DNA of 64,000 nt, taken from contig CANQEH010000001.1 of assembly GCA_947594835.1 (NCBI GenBank), forward strand, positions 62,001 to 126,000. The letters run 5' to 3'. Both the position numbers and the translations under genes were made by a program. Shown one piece after another: positions 26,680 to 35,288 of the stretch. Below the pieces are notes generated by a model that saw only the letters and a program-made list of their open reading frames with translations, searched no databases and was not told the origin of the DNA. Position 1 is the stretch's first letter. Every line of letters begins with the position of its first letter. This stretch comes from an uncultured Acetatifactor sp. Lineage in GTDB: Bacteria; Bacillota; Clostridia; Lachnospirales; Lachnospiraceae.

Positions 26680-28616
26680 TCTTCTAATAAAATATTAAAA
26701 TTCGCCTCAAAAGCCCTTTTTAAGATTGCGGCGCTACTGTCTTGGTTCATTAAGCCTTTTGCGCGGCAACAGTAAACGGCATACAGGGTAGCAGCATCAA
26801 ACTGCATACATTCCCCCAAAGCTTGACAATAATAAAATAGGTAGGAACCATATGTATCTATGTTATAACACATGAGATTAAACGCTTTACAAAATTGCTT
26901 TTGTAATTCCAAAACGGCGTTGTATTGTCTTTGGATGTAAAGTGTGTGGCAATAGGCTTTCAATGTATGCGGGTAAACTTGTGCTTGTAACATGATACTG
27001 GGACATACTTTGGCTATATACGCTGTTATCTGGTGGTAATAAAGACTACACAAATAGGAATCATCTGTCTTGCGGTAGGCATCCGCCAGACAGTTCAAGA
27101 TAGACAATTCCTCCCAGGATAGCCGACAGGTCATAATTTCATGGATATCAAAATCTGGAAGGGTGTAGTGCAAAGCTTTCTTCAATCCAGATATTCTGTG
27201 GGAAGGAGAACGGTTTTTCAATGCTTTGACAACCAAAAAGTCCTGATAGTAAAGTACATCTTTTTCATCAACCAGCCGCTCCATTTCTTGAAAATAGTTT
27301 TCTTGCATTTTTGAGGACAGATTTTGTATATGTATCAATTGAAACTTCAAGTCATTCAGTCGAGATTCTCTTTCGTTTCCCCAAAAGGTAAAAATCCGCT
27401 CGGATATGCCGAGGCGCTGTAAAAGAGCCTCCGTAAGCGCAATATCCGGCTGCAGGGAGCCGTTTTCAATTTTGGAGAGCTTTGACTTACCGCAGAGCCC
27501 ATGGCAGACAATGTCCATGGAGAGGTTTTGTTCAGTCCGAAGGTCGTGTAACAGCATTCCCAGGGTATAGATGTCCGGGGAATCGGCGTTAAAGATACCG
27601 TTGGAAAAATGCCCCGTATCCATGATTTCTTTTACGGGATACGTTTTGGAATCTATTTCCGGCATTTGCCGCATATAGTCAGAGACAGGGAAATCCGTAT
27701 GCCGGGACAGGTGCTCCCGGCATACATTGGCATAATTGCTTTTCACAGCGTGGGCTGTGTAGAAAACATTTTTGATATGTTCTGCTGCCTTTGGGGTATC
27801 ACCCAGATGATGCAGGCCAAGCCCCATTAAAAAGGTCAGCTCCAAAAGAAGCGATAGATTCCAGTACAGCGCCGTTGCGCTGCGGTATCTATCGGTAGTC
27901 TCTACTGCAGATAGGCAGTCCCCTGTGCCCAGCAAATACTTTGCATAGACCACGGCGTCCTCCGCCTGCATCCGCTCTTTTTCCAGACTGGAAAACTTGC
28001 TGTCTGCAAGATAAGCCTCTATCTGCGTATGAATTGCCAGACAGGTATCACGCTGTCCCAGGTAGAGCGCCTCCTGGGCCAGGGCGGTCAAAATCTGGAT
28101 CTCATTTTGAGACAAAAGAAGCGCCCGGAAATCAAAGAGATCGATATCGGGGCGCGAAATATGCAGGGCGTTTAACAGGACATGATAATTCCGGGCGTGG
28201 TCGCACTGATAGGAAAGAAACTGGAGCCTGCCGTGTAAAAGCAGCCATTCCTGATAATATAGTTTATTGTCCGCCCAGCCGTATGTTTCAAGCTTCTCCA
28301 GCTCTTCCCACGCGGGGGCAAGCTGCCAGGCGTCCAGATGAAAGCGGGCAAGCTTTAAGGCGTAAAAGCAGTCGAAGTCACTGCGGCTGGCGAAAATCGG
28401 ATATCTTTCACAGGGCGCACCAGCGCGCTCCATCAGCGCCTGAAAGGTAGCGGGGCTGACGCCTGCGGCGCCGGTTTCTATCCGGGAAAGCGCCTGGATG
28501 GTACAGATGCCCTCCGACATCTGCTCCTGGGTCAGACCGGCGGCTGACCGGGCTTCTCTGATGGCATCTTTAGCGCTCCTTACACTCATAAGGCCTCCAT
28601 TGTGACTGAAAAACAA
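26676..28616 (-). CDS. Transcriptional regulator with two XRE HTH domains and TPR-like helical repeats (RRNPP/PlcR-Rgg-like architecture)
   Basis: HTH 1 IREARSAAGLTQEQMSEGICTIQALSRIETGAAGVSPATFQALMERAG; HTH 2 LHDLRTEQNLSMDIVCHGLCGKSKLSKIENGSLQPDIALTEALLQRLG; helical repeats. Confidence 0.82.
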   Translation of the reverse strand: MFFSHNGGLMSVRSAKDAIREARSAAGLTQEQMSEGICTIQALSRIETGAAGVSPATFQALMERAGAPCERYPIFASRSDFDCFYALKLARFHLDAWQLAPAWEELEKLETYGWADNKLYYQEWLLLHGRLQFLSYQCDHARNYHVLLNALHISRPDIDLFDFRALLLSQNEIQILTALAQEALYLGQRDTCLAIHTQIEAYLADSKFSSLEKERMQAEDAVVYAKYLLGTGDCLSAVETTDRYRSATALYWNLSLLLELTFLMGLGLHHLGDTPKAAEHIKNVFYTAHAVKSNYANVCREHLSRHTDFPVSDYMRQMPEIDSKTYPVKEIMDTGHFSNGIFNADSPDIYTLGMLLHDLRTEQNLSMDIVCHGLCGKSKLSKIENGSLQPDIALTEALLQRLGISERIFTFWGNERESRLNDLKFQLIHIQNLSSKMQENYFQEMERLVDEKDVLYYQDFLVVKALKNRSPSHRISGLKKALHYTLPDFDIHEIMTCRLSWEELSILNCLADAYRKTDDSYLCSLYYHQITAYIAKVCPSIMLQAQVYPHTLKAYCHTLYIQRQYNAVLELQKQFCKAFNLMCYNIDTYGSYLFYYCQALGECMQFDAATLYAVYCCRAKGLMNQDSSAAILKRAFEANFNILLED

Positions 28617-28683
28617 AGCAATGTGATACTGCCTACATCATAAACGATGTCAATAAAAAACGCAATACCGAATAAACAAAAAT

Positions 28684-28701
28684 GGAAACTTTTTCGTTTC
28701 C
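28684..28701. promoter_or_regulatory. Putative operator palindrome copy 2: GGAAAC-TTTTTC-GTTTCC
   Basis: Perfect 6-bp arms; between divergent regulator and M16 operon. Confidence 0.6.
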
Positions 28702-28705
28702 GATA

Positions 28706-28735
28706 TTGTTGTGGTGAAAAAAGGAGAAATATAAT
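28706..28735 (+). promoter_or_regulatory. Putative promoter of M16/RiPP operon
   Basis: TTGTTG-18 nt-TATAAT. Confidence 0.5.
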
Positions 28736-28774
28736 AGGATTTAGGAAGGGAACAGCAAACGGGGGAGCGGAACA

Positions 28775-30043
28775 GTGTATGAATTGCTAAATGCCTATCT
28801 GGGAAATGGGCTGCGTGTGATCCTTCATAAAATAGCAGACGCCAGAACCATATCCTGCGGTCTATGGGTCAGACAGGGAAGCAGTTATGAGACAGACGGC
28901 GATAATGGACTGTCTCATCTGGCCGAACATCTTTTGCTGAATCCAGAGACGGCCAACAACAGAGAATATACAGACCTGATTGGGAAGGCTGTATCGTGTG
29001 GGGTCATCTATAATGCTGCAACGACAAAGGAGTACACTTGCTTCCATTTTACGGGGATGGCAAACGCGTTGGATGTGTGCCTTTCCAGCCTGGCGTGTAT
29101 CGCCATGGGAAACAGGGATTTTCCCGTAGAACGATTTGAAAACGAGAAGAAAGTAGTTTTGCAGGAAGCCACGGGGTATTATTCTTCCTTTCAGCAGATC
29201 AAGGAACGTACAAGTCAGGCGATCTGGGGAAATACGGGAACGGGAAGGATTATCATGGGGGATATACGGAGTATATCGAATGCAACCCCGGGCCAGATCG
29301 AAGAGATTCTGGGGAAAGCGTATCATCCTTCCAATGCCATCGTGGTTGTGATCGGTAATATTGATTATACAGAGACCTTGAAGATGATAGAAAATAAATT
29401 TCACGGGTGGCGTCATAAGCGCGATGCGAATGGCGAGGAGGTAGTAGAAAGTGAACCGGGAATCTATGTGAATCATGGAAGCGGAGCCAGCACGGTATTT
29501 TCAGTGGGTTTTCGCGCGCCTGCTTACAGCGAGAGAAATCGGCCAGCTGTAGAAATGATGGCCCGGATCCTTGGCCAGAGCGGTCTGCAGTCAAGAATGA
29601 CGAAAGAAATTAGAATGAGAAGGGGACTGGCGTATACGCTGGGCAGTTTTTCCAGCTTCTACAAAAATCGTGGCACCCTGGGATTTATGGTGGTCTGTGA
29701 AAATGAGAAGGCCGTCGACGCGGCATCTGTTCTCATGGACGTGTTGAACGAGGCAAAGACAAAAGGCTTTACCGAGGAGGAGATCGAAAGAGAAAAAAAT
29801 ACGATGGAAACAGCCCTTTTGCTGTCGGTGGACAATATCACAGAGCATCTTCGACATATTGGGAAATGCAGCATAATGGGCCATAGCTTTTATATCGAAC
29901 AGGAATTGAGCGCTGTCCGGGATATCTGTAGGGAAGACGTGGCACGGATGGCGGATGAACTCCTGCGTGACAGCAATATGGGCTTGGCGGTGATTGGCCA
30001 GTGTAATACGGATAAATTATTTGAAGTAGTAGATCTTGGATAA
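28775..30043 (+). CDS. M16 family metallopeptidase (insulinase/PqqF-like), single subunit
   Basis: Zinc motif HLAEH (HXXEH) in GDNGLSHLAEHLLLNPE; M16 fold sequence; GTG start with gggggag SD. Confidence 0.85.
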   Translation: MYELLNAYLGNGLRVILHKIADARTISCGLWVRQGSSYETDGDNGLSHLAEHLLLNPETANNREYTDLIGKAVSCGVIYNAATTKEYTCFHFTGMANALDVCLSSLACIAMGNRDFPVERFENEKKVVLQEATGYYSSFQQIKERTSQAIWGNTGTGRIIMGDIRSISNATPGQIEEILGKAYHPSNAIVVVIGNIDYTETLKMIENKFHGWRHKRDANGEEVVESEPGIYVNHGSGASTVFSVGFRAPAYSERNRPAVEMMARILGQSGLQSRMTKEIRMRRGLAYTLGSFSSFYKNRGTLGFMVVCENEKAVDAASVLMDVLNEAKTKGFTEEEIEREKNTMETALLLSVDNITEHLRHIGKCSIMGHSFYIEQELSAVRDICREDVARMADELLRDSNMGLAVIGQCNTDKLFEVVDLG

Positions 30044-30629
30044 GGGGGTGAATCGCGTGGCGGATATGGCCTGCATTTACGAAATGAATATGCTCGCAGA
30101 AAACGAACAGCTGGAACAGGACATCTTGTCGGGGCGCGGTATGGACATCTTGTTTTGCCTGATGGATCGTGTGTCTACAAGGCGGGAAATTGCAGAACGT
30201 CTTAACATACCGGGTTATTCTGTCAACCTGTATCTGCAGCGGCTTGTCAAAGCGGGGCTGGTGCGGGAAGAAACACGGATCGGCAACGGCCAGGCAGAGC
30301 GGCGCTATCAATTGGTTGCAGAACGTCTTGAAATCGTCAATCGGATGCAGGAAAATCCTTTGACAGACACGGAAGAAAAACAAAAATTAGAACTTTCCGC
30401 CAGACAGTTTTCTTTGATGACGCGAAATGCGATCATGAGTGCAAAGCAGTATGAGGGATTGCCGCATAAAATCAAAGCCTACTTTATGAAAGCCAAAAGG
30501 GAAGATATGGTGAGATTCAGGGAGGAGATCGACCGGCTGTTTGAAAAATACCGGGATATGGAGGACCCGGAAGCAACAGAAACTTACAGCTTGTTTTCGG
30601 TGATGGCGCCGTATGAGGTGGAGAGGTAA
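30036..30629 (+). CDS. Winged-helix (ArsR/MarR-like) regulator; start uncertain
   Basis: MDRVSTRREIAERLNIPGYSVNLYLQRLVKAGLVREETRIGNGQAERRYQL. Confidence 0.65.
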   Translation: MDKGVNRVADMACIYEMNMLAENEQLEQDILSGRGMDILFCLMDRVSTRREIAERLNIPGYSVNLYLQRLVKAGLVREETRIGNGQAERRYQLVAERLEIVNRMQENPLTDTEEKQKLELSARQFSLMTRNAIMSAKQYEGLPHKIKAYFMKAKREDMVRFREEIDRLFEKYRDMEDPEATETYSLFSVMAPYEVER

Positions 30630-30740
30630 AGCAATAAATGTTGTTTAGGCATAAACTTTAAATCACGGGTGTGCGGCAGCTGCGCGTGAATCGGCGCAGA
30701 CTCGTCATGTGCAAAGCCAAGCGCGGGAATGGAGGAAAGC

Positions 30741-30875
30741 ATGAAGGGAAAAGAAATACGACAGAGCAATGAAGAAATTCAGGAAATTCAGAAAACAGAA
30801 ATAGTGTTGGCGCAGGAGGAAGAAAATCCCGGAGTCGGCATTGAAATCGTTATTGGCCCGGATAGTCTGGGTTGA
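30741..30875 (+). CDS. 44-aa peptide, candidate RiPP precursor A (not in ORF track)
   Basis: MKGKEIRQSNEEIQEIQKTEIVLAQEEENPGVGIEIVIGPDSLG; SD ggaggaaagc; immediately upstream of precursor B and a radical SAM gene. Confidence 0.55.
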   Translation: MKGKEIRQSNEEIQEIQKTEIVLAQEEENPGVGIEIVIGPDSLG

Positions 30876-30906
30876 TATAAGAAAAAAGAAAGGAAGGAAC
30901 AAAAGC

Positions 30907-31080
30907 ATGGAGAAGAAAATCATGGTTGGTGCGGAGGAACTGCAGGTGCAGGACGGAAGGGTCACGATTCTTTCAGAGGAATTGGCCAGAGCGATACAGG
31001 AGCAGGAGGTCGATCTTGCAGGGGACGAGGAAGCAAATGCCATTGTCAATATACAGTTTAAATGCCAGAATGGAGGCTGA
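30907..31080 (+). CDS. 57-aa peptide, candidate RiPP precursor B
   Basis: MEKKIMVGAEELQVQDGRVTILSEELARAIQEQEVDLAGDEEANAIVNIQFKCQNGG; SD aaaggaagg; acidic leader-like region. Confidence 0.6.
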   Translation: MEKKIMVGAEELQVQDGRVTILSEELARAIQEQEVDLAGDEEANAIVNIQFKCQNGG

Positions 31081-31177
31081 GTGTTGATCCCTTGCTTATT
31101 TTCTTGATCCCGTATTAAATAGGAGTAAGAGTTAGGCGGATCAAAGCACCAGCGGCAGTCGACTAGATTTGGCCGTT

Positions 31178-31318
31178 CAAGGGCGGAGAAAAACAACCAT
31201 AGAGTCGGATGAATGAGATCATGTATGATAAACAGACAGATATTTCATGTATGTGGATCGTTACTGTCTGGGTTGGACTTTTTCACACGACTGCGATTGG
31301 TTGTTTTCTCCTGCCTTT
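31178..31318. repeat. Imperfect inverted repeat (about 25-30 bp arms) enclosing about 80 bp; possible MITE or long hairpin
   Basis: left ggagaaaaacaaccat-agagtcg (31185-31207), right cgactgcgattggttgttttctcc (31288-31311). Confidence 0.55.
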
Positions 31319-31366
31319 GGATAACTGATTTCTTTTTAGACCATCAAAAGACAGATGGGAGAACAT

Positions 31367-32647
31367 ATGAAGCTATCAAAATACTCTGTGACAGTTTCCA
31401 TAAATGAACAACAGGAAATGATCTACAATACGCGCTCCAGACAATATCTGGTGTACCAAAAGTGTGACGGGGGAAAAATATGGGACTTCTTGTATCATAT
31501 CAACAAGGGTTCCTATGACATAGAAGAAGTAAAATTATTTGAAAAGTTGTTGCGCAAGGGTATTGTTTGCCGGGATAGTGTGGATGAGCTGGAAGAATTG
31601 AGGAGGGAAGAAAATCAACAAAAAAGTGATGATGACACTTTCCGGCTGACTATTTTTGCGACAAATGAGTGCAATTTTCGGTGCGTTTACTGTACCCAAG
31701 AGCATATTGTGCAACACTTGAAGGACAGTGCGGCAGACAGTATTTTAAAATTGATAAATAAAAAAGCATCTGAGTTCAAAAAAATCATTTTATATTGGTT
31801 TGGTGGCGAGCCGTTATTAGAATTAAATCGTATAAAATATGTGATGGAGCAAGGACAGAGGATTTGTGAGCAAAGAAATTGTTGCATTGAGTCCTTCATG
31901 ACAACGAACGGGTATCTGTTGAATGAATCGAGAATCCAGCAGCTGAAAAAACTTGGTCTGTACGGCGTGCAAATCACGATAGATGGAAACAAAGAAACCC
32001 ATAATACAAAAAGGATACTGGCCGGTGGACAAGGAACTTATGAGCAAGTACTGCAAAATCTGATACTGTGTCTAAAGTGTGGGATCCGTGTCATTCTGAG
32101 AATGAATGTGAGCGATGAGAATGCTGCGGACATATCAGAACTCTTGAATAGCATTCCGAAAGAGTATCGCTCTGACGTAATGGTGAGCATTGCTAACATT
32201 TTTCAAAATGAAGAGAAGTCAGATGTCTTTCCGCTGATGAAACAAGTAATGGAAAGCGGGTATCTTATCTATCAAAGACAGAACAGTTACGTTGGATGTA
32301 GTTGTTGCTTTTCTAATTCAGTTACAATCGATACAGATGGTTCTCTCTTGTTGTGCACCCATGCGAAAGAAGGCAGAGTAGGTCATTTGGGTTTTGACGG
32401 CAACGCTGTTATCGAGGAAACGGCAAAAGTCCATCAGATGAAGACGGTATCTGCATTAGACAATCCACAATGCCGGGATTGCATTGAACTTCCCTATTGT
32501 TTGGGGGATTGCAATTTTGCAAGAATCAAGTATAATCAGTGTTGTCTGGGGAAACGGGCAGACGGTATGTCCGTGGAGGAACAGGCACTGCTAGATTATT
32601 ATTATGATGAGTGCAAAGAGAGACTTCTCTTACAGGCGTATGAGTAG
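31367..32647 (+). CDS. Radical SAM/SPASM domain peptide maturase
   Basis: CNFRCVYC (CX3CX2C), FGGEPLL, C-terminal SPASM-like cysteines (CSCC...C, QCRDCIELPYCLGDC). Confidence 0.9.
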   Translation: MKLSKYSVTVSINEQQEMIYNTRSRQYLVYQKCDGGKIWDFLYHINKGSYDIEEVKLFEKLLRKGIVCRDSVDELEELRREENQQKSDDDTFRLTIFATNECNFRCVYCTQEHIVQHLKDSAADSILKLINKKASEFKKIILYWFGGEPLLELNRIKYVMEQGQRICEQRNCCIESFMTTNGYLLNESRIQQLKKLGLYGVQITIDGNKETHNTKRILAGGQGTYEQVLQNLILCLKCGIRVILRMNVSDENAADISELLNSIPKEYRSDVMVSIANIFQNEEKSDVFPLMKQVMESGYLIYQRQNSYVGCSCCFSNSVTIDTDGSLLLCTHAKEGRVGHLGFDGNAVIEETAKVHQMKTVSALDNPQCRDCIELPYCLGDCNFARIKYNQCCLGKRADGMSVEEQALLDYYYDECKERLLLQAYE

Positions 32648-32698
32648 GTAAACCGCAAAAGTATGATTATCAATTTTTAAATAGCAGGAGGACATCAC

Positions 32699-34069
32699 AT
32701 GGAAGGACAGAAAAAGATTGGCTATCGGGATATTTTCCGGCAGAAGGAATATATGAAGATGATCGTGGCCGCCATGATCAACCGCTTCGGCGATTCCATA
32801 GACGCCATTGCCTTTACCTGGATCGTCTATGAGATCACGGGAAATGCGGCGTGGTCGGCGTTGATCTATGGACTGAATATTATACCTTCGATCATCGTGA
32901 CTCCCTTTGCAGGCGCCTGGGTGGAGAGGAAGCGCAAGAAGCCCATTATGGTTTTGACCGACCTGGCGCGGGCGGCCTGCGTGGCCTTTGTGGCCACAGG
33001 GTATCTGGCGGGCTTTCTGCGTCCATGGATGCTGATTGTGAATACATTGATCATCTCCACCGTGGAGGCTTTCCGGGGGCCTGCCAACACTGCGCTGACC
33101 CCGATGATCCTGGAGAAAAAATACTATGAGTATGGGATGTCGCTTATGACCACCCTTTCCAGTGCGGTACAGCTGATCGGATTGGCCATGGCGGCGGCAG
33201 TCATTGCGGTGATTGGAAGCGCCGGGGCGCTCTATGTGGATGTGACCACATTTGTCCTGTCTGCACTGATTATTTTGTTTGTGAAGGTGCAGGAGAAAAA
33301 GGCAGAAAGGCAGCCGGAAAAGCGGAAGGAGCAGGCGGCGGGGAAAGCGGAAGAAAGCTACTGGTCTGTCCTTGCATCAGGCTTTCAATATGTGGGGCAG
33401 AATAAGATTGTTATCTTCCTGATTGCTACAATTATTATGTTGAACGCTCTCATAACCCCGCTCAACAGTCTGCAGGCGCCGCTTGCCGACGAAATCCTGC
33501 GGACAGGGGCAGAGGCGCTGTCTGTCATCGGTATTACACTGACTTTAGGGATGATGCTGGGATCCTTTGTCTACCCGATGGTACGGAAACTGCTGAAAGG
33601 GAAGATTCTGTTGTCTTTGGCGGGACTGGGCATCGGCGTATACTATTTGTCCATGGTCGCCGGGCAGCCGCTCTATGACAGCAAGGTATTTCTGTATCTG
33701 TTCATTGCCGTGCTGACCGGGCTGATGGGAGTGATGGTGTCCTTGCTGAACTCCTTCCTCAGCGTGGAGTTTGTCAAGCAGACAGATGAAGCTTATCTGG
33801 CCAGGGTTAATTCGATTCTTTCGGCTTTCAGCTGTGCGGCGTCTCCGCTGGTAGCTTTTATCATCAGCGGCATCGCGGCATTTTGTGACACGCAGGTTAT
33901 CTTTCTGGCGACGGGGATCCTTGCCCTTCTGGCAAGCTTTCCGCTGTTGTTTTCCAGGACGCTGGATATGCTGGATAAAACCCCGGAAGGGGAAGGAGAG
34001 GAGCAGGGATCGGAACCTGCAGCCCGTCAGGAAGAAATTTCTTATATAACGGATGGAGCATACGATTGA
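32699..34069 (+). CDS. MFS transporter
   Basis: MINRFGDSIDAIAFTWIVYEITGNAAWSALIYGLNIIPSIIVTPFAGAWVERKRKKPIM; multi-TM. Confidence 0.87.
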   Translation: MEGQKKIGYRDIFRQKEYMKMIVAAMINRFGDSIDAIAFTWIVYEITGNAAWSALIYGLNIIPSIIVTPFAGAWVERKRKKPIMVLTDLARAACVAFVATGYLAGFLRPWMLIVNTLIISTVEAFRGPANTALTPMILEKKYYEYGMSLMTTLSSAVQLIGLAMAAAVIAVIGSAGALYVDVTTFVLSALIILFVKVQEKKAERQPEKRKEQAAGKAEESYWSVLASGFQYVGQNKIVIFLIATIIMLNALITPLNSLQAPLADEILRTGAEALSVIGITLTLGMMLGSFVYPMVRKLLKGKILLSLAGLGIGVYYLSMVAGQPLYDSKVFLYLFIAVLTGLMGVMVSLLNSFLSVEFVKQTDEAYLARVNSILSAFSCAASPLVAFIISGIAAFCDTQVIFLATGILALLASFPLLFSRTLDMLDKTPEGEGEEQGSEPAARQEEISYITDGAYD

Positions 34070-35247
34070 AAAATTACAGAGAGTTATTCCGCAAAGAGTA
34101 CTTGTTTGTCTATTTGATCTATTTCTGGGTCTTTTTTGCCATCGGGGCATTAGACCAACAGATACCGCTGTTTTTTACGGGGAAGGAAAACGGCCCCCTC
34201 GTCTACGGCATTTTTTTGAGTGCGCTGAGCGCGGCGAACATTGTCATGCCAACGGTGTCCGCCCTGCTGGCAAAGAGGTTTGGCTCGAAAGAAGTCACCT
34301 TGTTCTACTTCGTCATGAGCGCGGCTGTCTCAGGTGTATTGTTTCTGGTCACAAATACCTATGTCATAGCGGTCATTTTTCTGTTAATCAATGTCAGTCA
34401 GCCCGTGTTCAATTTTTCCCTGGGAAGCGCGATCTGCCTTTCCATCGACAATCAGGCAAAGGCGCGGTTTTTTGCCGTCCGGGATGTCTTCCTGTACGGC
34501 TCCATCGCTTTGGGGCTGATGCTGTCGGGCATCCTGGTAAAGAGATACGACGTGAAAATGATCATTGCCGCCTATGGGTTATTTCTGCTTGTCCCATGCG
34601 TCATGTTGTTTTTTGGAAAGAATCCATTCGTCAAGAGGACGGACAGCGAGGACGAGGAGGAAGAAGAGACCGGCCTGAAGGGGATCAAAAAGGCTTTTCA
34701 AAACCGGGAGTTTATCCTGATGCTGGCCGTCAGTTCCTTTTTGTCGGTTTACAGCGCGGTGTACGCATATGTCCCTTTTCTGGCGATTGAGGTCGGTTTA
34801 AATTATTCGGAGGTATTGAACAGTTTCGCCATCGTGACCATGATCAATGTGGTGGTAGCTTTGTTTCTCAGCCATCTGGCAGATGCCACAGATAAGAAAA
34901 TATTTTTCATCATCGATGTGGGATTTGACCTGATTCCCATTTTGATCTTTTTAAATGCCACAAACTATTATCTGTTCATCGCTGCGCTGGTCCTGACTGC
35001 CCTCAAGGATGTGTTTGCGCCGATCACCTTTGCGTACAAATATGAATTGTTCACAGAGGACGGGCAGCTTTTTATTTCCCTTCTGGAATCGATGATGGGC
35101 GTCTTTACGTTTGTGCTGCCCATCGTGATAGGAATTTTGTGGGAACAGATCGGGAAGAATGTGTTCCTCATAGGATTTGCGGCAGTCTTCCTGGCAACGG
35201 TTACGGCCTTTTTCCTGCACGGCAGACCAAAGAAAGCAGAAGGATGA
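34066..35247 (+). CDS. MFS transporter
   Basis: Multi-TM; overlaps the preceding stop by 4 nt (TTGA; TTG start). Confidence 0.82.
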   Translation: MKNYRELFRKEYLFVYLIYFWVFFAIGALDQQIPLFFTGKENGPLVYGIFLSALSAANIVMPTVSALLAKRFGSKEVTLFYFVMSAAVSGVLFLVTNTYVIAVIFLLINVSQPVFNFSLGSAICLSIDNQAKARFFAVRDVFLYGSIALGLMLSGILVKRYDVKMIIAAYGLFLLVPCVMLFFGKNPFVKRTDSEDEEEEETGLKGIKKAFQNREFILMLAVSSFLSVYSAVYAYVPFLAIEVGLNYSEVLNSFAIVTMINVVVALFLSHLADATDKKIFFIIDVGFDLIPILIFLNATNYYLFIAALVLTALKDVFAPITFAYKYELFTEDGQLFISLLESMMGVFTFVLPIVIGILWEQIGKNVFLIGFAAVFLATVTAFFLHGRPKKAEG

Positions 35248-35254
35248 TTAGGCT

Positions 35255-35288
35255 TGTGCCCGGGGTTTTACTCCCGGGCACATTTTTT
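35255..35288. terminator. Terminator between convergent MFS and M55 genes
   Basis: tgtgcccggg-gttttact-cccgggcacatttttt. Confidence 0.88.

Noticed and set aside
31213-31407. 64-aa plus ORF between precursor B and rSAM
   Set aside because: Overlaps the inverted repeat and the true rSAM start; no SD and an unlikely composition.
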